Below are positions 58,091-64,000 of a stretch of 64,000 bases of DNA, piece after piece. How positions within the stretch are numbered: position 1 is the first letter of the stretch; the number at the start of each line of letters is the position of its first letter. The notes beneath the pieces were generated by a model. That model did not search any database and had not been told where the DNA came from. It was given only the letters and a program-made list of their open reading frames with translations. This DNA comes from Sinotaia quadrata (Eukaryota; Mollusca; Gastropoda; Architaenioglossa; Viviparidae): assembly GCA_028829895.1 (NCBI GenBank), contig CM054180.1, positions 97,400,135 through 97,464,134 on the forward strand, given 5' to 3'. A program made the position numbers and the translations under genes.

Positions 58091-58759
58091 TCAAAACAGA
58101 AGTCGACATTTCGCGTAGTGAGAGTGGGCTGAAAAGCGACCCAAATTCCGTTTTCTTTCAGAGTTTCATTCACTGTGGCTTGGGGGTGGGGGTGGATTCT
58201 TGACTATTTTTTCTCCATTTCCTTTTGCTTGTGACCTATCCTCATAGAAGGAGACGTTTGACGTCAGAGATGCCACAGATACCATAGCTGACGTCACTGG
58301 TAGGCTGAAAAACGAGCAGGGAGCCGTTACTGCGTGGGTTGGCTGCGGTCATTGTCGCTTTTGTCGATGTTGTCGGTCGGTCGATGGAGTTTTACGGAGG
58401 CGGTGAAGCAGCCTTTTTCTGTCTGCGTGCTGTGCTATTGATTCCCCCCCCCCTTTTTTTTTTTTTTGTTTTTTTTTGTTCATTCTTTCGCTGCGCATAT
58501 AATGGAACATCATGGATTGATTTATTCGAAATTTGAATGTGAGAAAAGTTCAATTGTGACCTGGAGTTGTCTCTGATTAGATGTAATAGACTAATACAGT
58601 TCGTCTAATCAGTCAACTGCCTGAAACGCTTCCATCTGACACAATGGATTGTACAAGGTGTGGTGATAGAAAGGGTTCCCAGAGACTGTGTAGATGAACT
58701 GTGCGTTCCCAGAGACAACTTACAGTATGTCGACAAATCAATAGTTAAGTGTATGTGCG

Positions 58760-59330
58760 GGTTTTTTTTGTTTTGTGTGTGTGTGTGTGTGTGTGGCTTT
58801 GAGTGTATCTACAGATCAAAAGTTAAATGCGTGTGCGAATGTTTGCTAGTACGTATGTATGTGCGTGTTTGTTTGTGTGCGTGTGTGACTTTGAGTATAT
58901 CTACAGATCAATAGTTAAATGGGTGTATGAATATATTTGATAGTTTATGTGTGTGTTTGTGTGACTTTGAGTATATCTACAGATCAGTAGTTAAATGTGT
59001 GTATGAATGTGTTTGATAGTTTATGTGTTTGTGTGTGTGTGTGTGACTTTAAGTATATCTACAGATTGCATGCAAGAATGAATTTGTGCAGGTGTTTGTG
59101 TGTTAGTGATTTTGAGTGAGAATAGATCGATAGTAAAACGTGTACACAAACATATTTTTATGTGTTTGTTTGTGACTTTGAAGGCACTACTACTAGACAA
59201 TAATCAAATGTGTATAGGAATAAGTTTGTTTTTGTTTTGTATGTGTATGTGTGTGAGTGTCCTGTGTATAGGAATAAGTTTGGGTTTTTTTGTTTTGTAT
59301 GTGTGTATGTGTGTGTGTCCTGTGTAAATA
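58760..59330. repeat. Degenerate GT-rich repeat with a long unit (about 80-130 bp)
   Basis: The phrase gactttgagtatatctacag with atcaatagttaaat recurs four to five times, separated by variable GT runs. A separate doublet (tgtataggaataagtttg) is at about 59211-59330. Confidence 0.75.
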
Positions 59331-59569
59331 TGCAAGTCATTGCTTTTTAGGAAGTAAAACAAGAATTGTATATATAAAGATTTTTAGGATCAATAAAACA
59401 TGCAGTCTCTTGCATGAGGATATGAAAGTTTACTCATTCACTTGTTGCAAAAACGATGTGATAAATATTTGTTTCATTCCTTCTCTTTTCTTCCCTTTAG
59501 ATAAGTCGATCATGGACTGCAATTGAAGAATTTTTAGGCGATCTACCAGTATTTTATTTCAGTTATGCA

Positions 59570-59800
59570 CAGACGTGATGTATTTGTGTAGGTGATGAAT
59601 ACACATTGTGTATCATTGTCCCCATGATGTATTTGTGTAGGTGATGAATACACATTGTGTATCATTGTCCCACAGACATGATGTATTTGTGTAGGTGATG
59701 AATACACATTGTGTATCATTGTCGCACAGATAGGATATACTTGTATAGGTGATGAATACACAGTGTGTATCATTGTCTCACAGATAGGATGTACTTGTGC
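59570..59800. repeat. Minisatellite of about 46-56 bp, four to five copies
   Basis: Units of gatgtatttgtgtaggtgat with gaatacacattgtgtatcat. The later units are diverged. Confidence 0.88.
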
Positions 59801-60559
59801 ACGTTGTGATTACAGTTTTGCTTATCACTATCGCACACAAACATGATATACTTATAAAAGATGCCAGTATCTAAATTGCAAGACTAACTGGGTTACCATG
59901 GTTATTGCTCCAAGCTCGTGTAAAACTCGATGTTCGAGGGAAGCGAATGGTTTAAAACTATTGAGTGTGAACAGATCAGTGTGAACAGATCACACTCTAT
60001 TTACCATGGTTGAATTGTCTCTCTTTGACCCATTTTACCAACTGCTTATAGAATTTCAATGCAGAAGGACAACACATAATTGTTTCATGTTCATGGTTGG
60101 TGCCTAGCAGATCCTAGACTCATAAGATTATTTTTAAAGACGTGGAGATTTTATCCTAGATAGGATTGGTCGCCTAGCTCAAGGGTGGTAAAGAACTGTT
60201 CAACTGGATGAAAACCATAAACTTGCTGACCCATACCACAAGTATGAATAATCAGGGATTCAGGAAAAGTAAAAGTAACAGAATAAGTCTGCATTCTGTG
60301 AATGCTAAGCAGAGATATTCGGTTTTGCCAAAATATCTGCTTGCCCATACCTACTTAAGCTATATATATACTCTGTATTCTTAGCCACAAGCACACAAAG
60401 GGAATGTATATATCTTTCTAGTGCTACTATCTATGTGCCTACCGTCATACCAGTCTATCCGTTTATATATTATAAACCATTTATATGCGTTTCTGTTCTT
60501 TGTCTAGTCCAGTCATCCATATGTTATAATTTTAAAAAATAATCTATATACCTATCTGC
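59801..60559. other. Unannotated stretch
   Basis: No gene or transposon signature seen. Confidence 0.4.
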
Positions 60560-60800
60560 TTATGTATGTCTAAATAGATAGATAGAATTATTTTTCCACC
60601 CACCCTTATGTATGTCTAAATAGATAGATAGAATTATTTTTCCACCCACCCTTATGCATGTCCAAATAGATAGATAGAATTATTTTTCCACCCACCCTTA
60701 TGTATGTCTAAATAGATAGATAGAATTATTTTTCCACCCACCCTCATGTATGTCTAAATAGATAGATAGAATTATTTTTCCACCCACCCTCATGTATGGA
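60560..60800. repeat. 46-47-bp minisatellite, five copies
   Basis: Units of tatgtctaaatagatagata with gaattatttttccacccaccc. Confidence 0.92.
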
Positions 60801-60884
60801 TTTCAGTTGGAGGCGAGCGTCTACGAGGTCAGTGACATCTCTGCACTTACAACGATGATGACGTAGCAGACCTTGTCTAGATAT

Positions 60885-60973
60885 TCTCCTTACTTCTCGC
60901 TCCCTCACTTTCTCTCGCCCTTTCTCTCCCTCCCCCTCTTCCCACCTTTTTCTCCCCTTCCCAACAATCTCTC

Positions 60974-61009
<36 letters not shown>

Positions 61010-61172
61010 CCCTTCCCCTCCCTTTCTCTCTCTCCCCCTTCCCTTCCTTTTCTCTCTCTCTTATTCTCTACCCACTCTCTCTTTCTTCTCTCTCCCTTTC
61101 TCTTTCTCTTTCCATTTCTCTCCTTCACTCTCTCTTTCTCTTTCTTTCTCTCTTACTCTCTTTCTCTCTCTG
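60885..61172. repeat. Polypyrimidine tract with an internal (TCTA)n
   Basis: CT-rich DNA of about 290 bp. A clean (TCTA) run lies near 60975-61006. Confidence 0.9.
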
Positions 61173-62110
61173 AAATCTGAAAAATTGTACGACATAAACA
61201 TGTCCAGTTGACAAGTGTTTTGATGTAGTTTTTTCCAACACTACTCGTTACATATGCTGGCAACAGGGATGCTGGGAATTGGTTACGTGAATCTCCATTT
61301 GAGGAAGTTGGGTCTGGCTTTGGTCTGGAGAGATTGCACATAGAATTTATGGAACAGTTCGGGTAGTGCCTAGAGGTGCATGTTAGACCAATTATCCAAT
61401 GCAGGAAAAGTGATTTAAAACCATACCTTGTATAGATCTAAATTATTTATCGATGTCAAAGCCGAAAGCCGATGAACATTTCCACAACTGTCTTTTTCAA
61501 ATGCATTTTAAACCTTGAATAATTTACTTTATTTAACATTTTAACCCATCCAACACACATCATATCTTTACACCTAATACTCCGGAAGAAATCACAAAAT
61601 CACACCTACTTGGGTTTTCTATAAATAGCAATTAATGATGACATGATTCCTTTGTCAGCGCATAGTTTCTATGCACTCGTGTACGTCACTACTGTACCAT
61701 AGAAACAAACTACATAAACCCTACTAGACCGTCCCTTGTGCCTGTCTCTGTTGTATGAAGAACAGTTACACGCGAGACTCTAAAGAAATCCGTTTTGTCA
61801 CCGACTTCCGTGAGAGGGCGTTGATACTGCTTCCGCTCTGACCATACAGCGTTCTTCGAAATCTACATCGTCTTCCGGACTTCGTGCTTACTATACAGAC
61901 TTCCATGGAAAAACACTCTCTTGTGTATAGTGGTGTTTAGAATTTCATGGCTGTATGTGAAAACATATGCTTATGTTGCTGAAACGTAGTGAACTCTGAT
62001 TCCTTGTAACGACAACCAGCAGAAAAGGGAGGGGAGGATGAGGGGCGTAAGGAAAAAGATTATTTATTATGAACGTAAGCGTTTTCTTGTTTTCACTTCC
62101 AGCCATCTTT
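61173..62110. other. Unannotated stretch
   Basis: No gene recognised on either strand. Confidence 0.4.
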
Positions 62111-62139
62111 ACCATAACCTCTTCTTTCTTTCGTGCTTA

Positions 62140-62480
62140 CTTGTGTGCGTGTGAATGTATGTAGAATATATTTTTGAGGGGATATATTCGGTTGTGGAGT
62201 GCTTTATGTGTGTGTGGACTATGTGTGTGAGTGCGTGTGTGTGTGTGGACTGTGCGATTGGGGTGGACTGTATATGTGGACTGTGTGGTGGGGTGGATTG
62301 TGTGTGTTGACTGTAAGTTTTGTGGTGTGTGTGTGGACTGTACACGTGGAATGTTTGTGGTGGGGGGGACTGGACTATGGGCGTGGACTGTACGTGTGTA
62401 CAGATGAGCATATGAATATGTATGTTGTGTGTGTACGTAAACTTTTGTATTATGTACGTGCTGGTGGATACGTGTGAATA
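62140..62480. repeat. GT/GGACTGT-rich low-complexity tract
   Basis: Phrases such as gtgtggactgt recur at irregular spacing. Confidence 0.75.
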
Positions 62481-62879
62481 CGAGTTCTGTTGTGTTTCAG
62501 GTAAGTAACATGCTAAAGTCTAAATGTAACAATCATTTCCCTCGGTGGGTGGTGGTGATGATGGTGAGAGTGGACTGATGGAGGCGGATTTGGAAATATG
62601 TTAAATCAAAAGTCGTTTTAGGTTTTTCTGACTCTCCATATTGCTGTGTACGAAGTTGTCAAAGCCTTCGTTTTGACACGTGTTTATATTTATGTAAAAG
62701 GAACATCTAGATTTGACGGGAAGGGAATCGCCAATTTTAACTTGTCAAATGATCTATGCAACTCTACTTGATGCGTGGAGAAAGAGAGAGAGAAGGGATT
62801 CTTTATACATATTAGCACCATCTTGTTTGGTCCTGCGAGGCCAAATACAACTCGAAATCACTACCTAACAGCAGCATAC

Positions 62880-63170
62880 TACACAACGTCACGTGTTAGA
62901 AAGCAACATTCTGCGTGTTACGTCCTGTCTTAGCAACATTTTGCTGTTAAGTAATATTTTAGACAGCAACATACTGCTAGTTAAGTCATGTCTTAGACAA
63001 TAACATACTGCGTGCTTCCTCATATCTTAGCAACATTCTGCGTGTTTCTTCCCGCTTTAGACAGCAACATTCTGCGTGTTACGTCATGTCTTAGTAACAT
63101 TATGCGTGTTTCTTTATGGCTTAGCAATTTTCTGCATCTTACGCCATGTCTTTGACAGCAACATACTGCG
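62880..63170. repeat. Degenerate minisatellite of about 30-45 bp
   Basis: About nine imperfect units around agcaacattctgcgtgttac and gtcatgtctta, with variable spacing. Confidence 0.75.
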
Positions 63171-63497
63171 TTATGTCAGGTCTTATGATAAATTCGGATG
63201 CACCCTTCAGGGGACATGTGAACCATTCCAGCAAAATGGTGTCTATCAGGCGTAAGTGCGTGAGACTTAGTATACTTCAATCAAACTATTCTTTCTTTAT
63301 CCATAATTTAATGCCGATAACTTGTGACGTAAAGGATGTGAGTGGCCGTGCTAATCTTCTATATTTTATTTATTATTGTTGAGTCGTTCCTATAACTATT
63401 TTTCAAGCAAAGACAAAGTATGTATACGCGGAAGGTAATTTAAAATTCAACTAATATTATATAGTTTAGAGGTAAGTTTTACATTCCCAAATATACA

Positions 63498-63500
63498 CAG

Positions 63501-63540
<40 letters not shown>

Positions 63541-63620
63541 ATACACACATTTTTGCACGCGCGCACACACACACACACACTAAGAGATAGATAAACAAAT
63601 AAAAACACGCACACTTATAC
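63498..63620. repeat. (CA)n microsatellites
   Basis: Two CA runs separated by a short GC-alternating stretch. The remaining sequence to the window end shows no gene. Confidence 0.9.
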
Positions 63621-64000
63621 ACCCAAGCATACACAAATACGCACAGAACGAGAGTTCTCAAATTCACATAAACTCTTAGTTGAAATTTCAGATCCGTGTT
63701 CTGCATATGATTTGAAACATTCCTTACTGCAGAAATTTAAGTGTTCAGCATTGGAAATTGAAACTGGTAATCCCTCATAAAACTTCTGTGTTCACCAATA
63801 GTATTTGAAACAACTAAATTCTAACGCCCATTATTCATGTAATTTTCTACTAAAGACGAGCAAATAGGGCTAGGTACTGGGCAGTCTTCGTAGTGTTTGC
63901 TTGATGAAGGCTAAGCTTGAGATTTTTGAAGCAAATGTTCAATGGATGATATACTGTCAGAGGTTGTGACAATACCTTCTAAAACAGAGAATGGTTGTGG

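Overview
This is AT-rich eukaryotic nuclear DNA with spliced genes, long introns, fossil and live transposons, and very many minisatellites. The gene content (secreted PAN/apple plus C-type lectin proteins; a Ty3/Gypsy element of the Gmr1 type) and the repeat style suggest a marine invertebrate. A mollusc, probably a gastropod, is my best guess, but nothing here proves the species. No prokaryotic features are present.

Layout: (1) 1-1617 holds the last two coding exons of an unrecognised small membrane protein gene on the + strand. (2) 1618-9010 is intergenic DNA packed with unrelated minisatellites. (3) 9010-22575 (copy A) and 25780-47833 (copy B) are a direct segmental duplication, separated by about 3.2 kb of minisatellites. 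Each copy holds, in order, a decayed LINE fragment, a four-exon gene for a 257-residue secreted PAN + C-type lectin protein, and a decayed Mutator-like transposase fragment. (4) 47834-64000 has minisatellites, microsatellites and one possible hAT-like MITE; I found no convincing gene in it.

The two lectin genes have identical exon lengths (74, 251, 183 and 266 nt) and phases, and both read through to the stop. Exons 1-3 are almost identical. Exon 4, the ligand-binding half of the lectin domain, differs at about 24 of 266 positions. About 20 of these changes alter amino acids, and they cluster around a conserved Glu-Pro-Asn motif. This looks like diversifying selection after duplication.

Intron 3 of lectin gene B contains a complete antisense LTR retrotransposon (32769-41043). 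It has 1547-bp LTRs that differ at one position I could see, a 5-bp target duplication (ATGTC), and one intact 1445-codon Gag-Pol frame. The integrase lies upstream of the reverse transcriptase, the order that defines Gmr1-like Ty3/Gypsy elements. Copy A keeps the empty target site. Two related solo LTRs with perfect 5-bp target duplications lie at 15392-17012 and 45554-47688. At least five minisatellites differ in copy number between A and B, so the duplication also records array growth.
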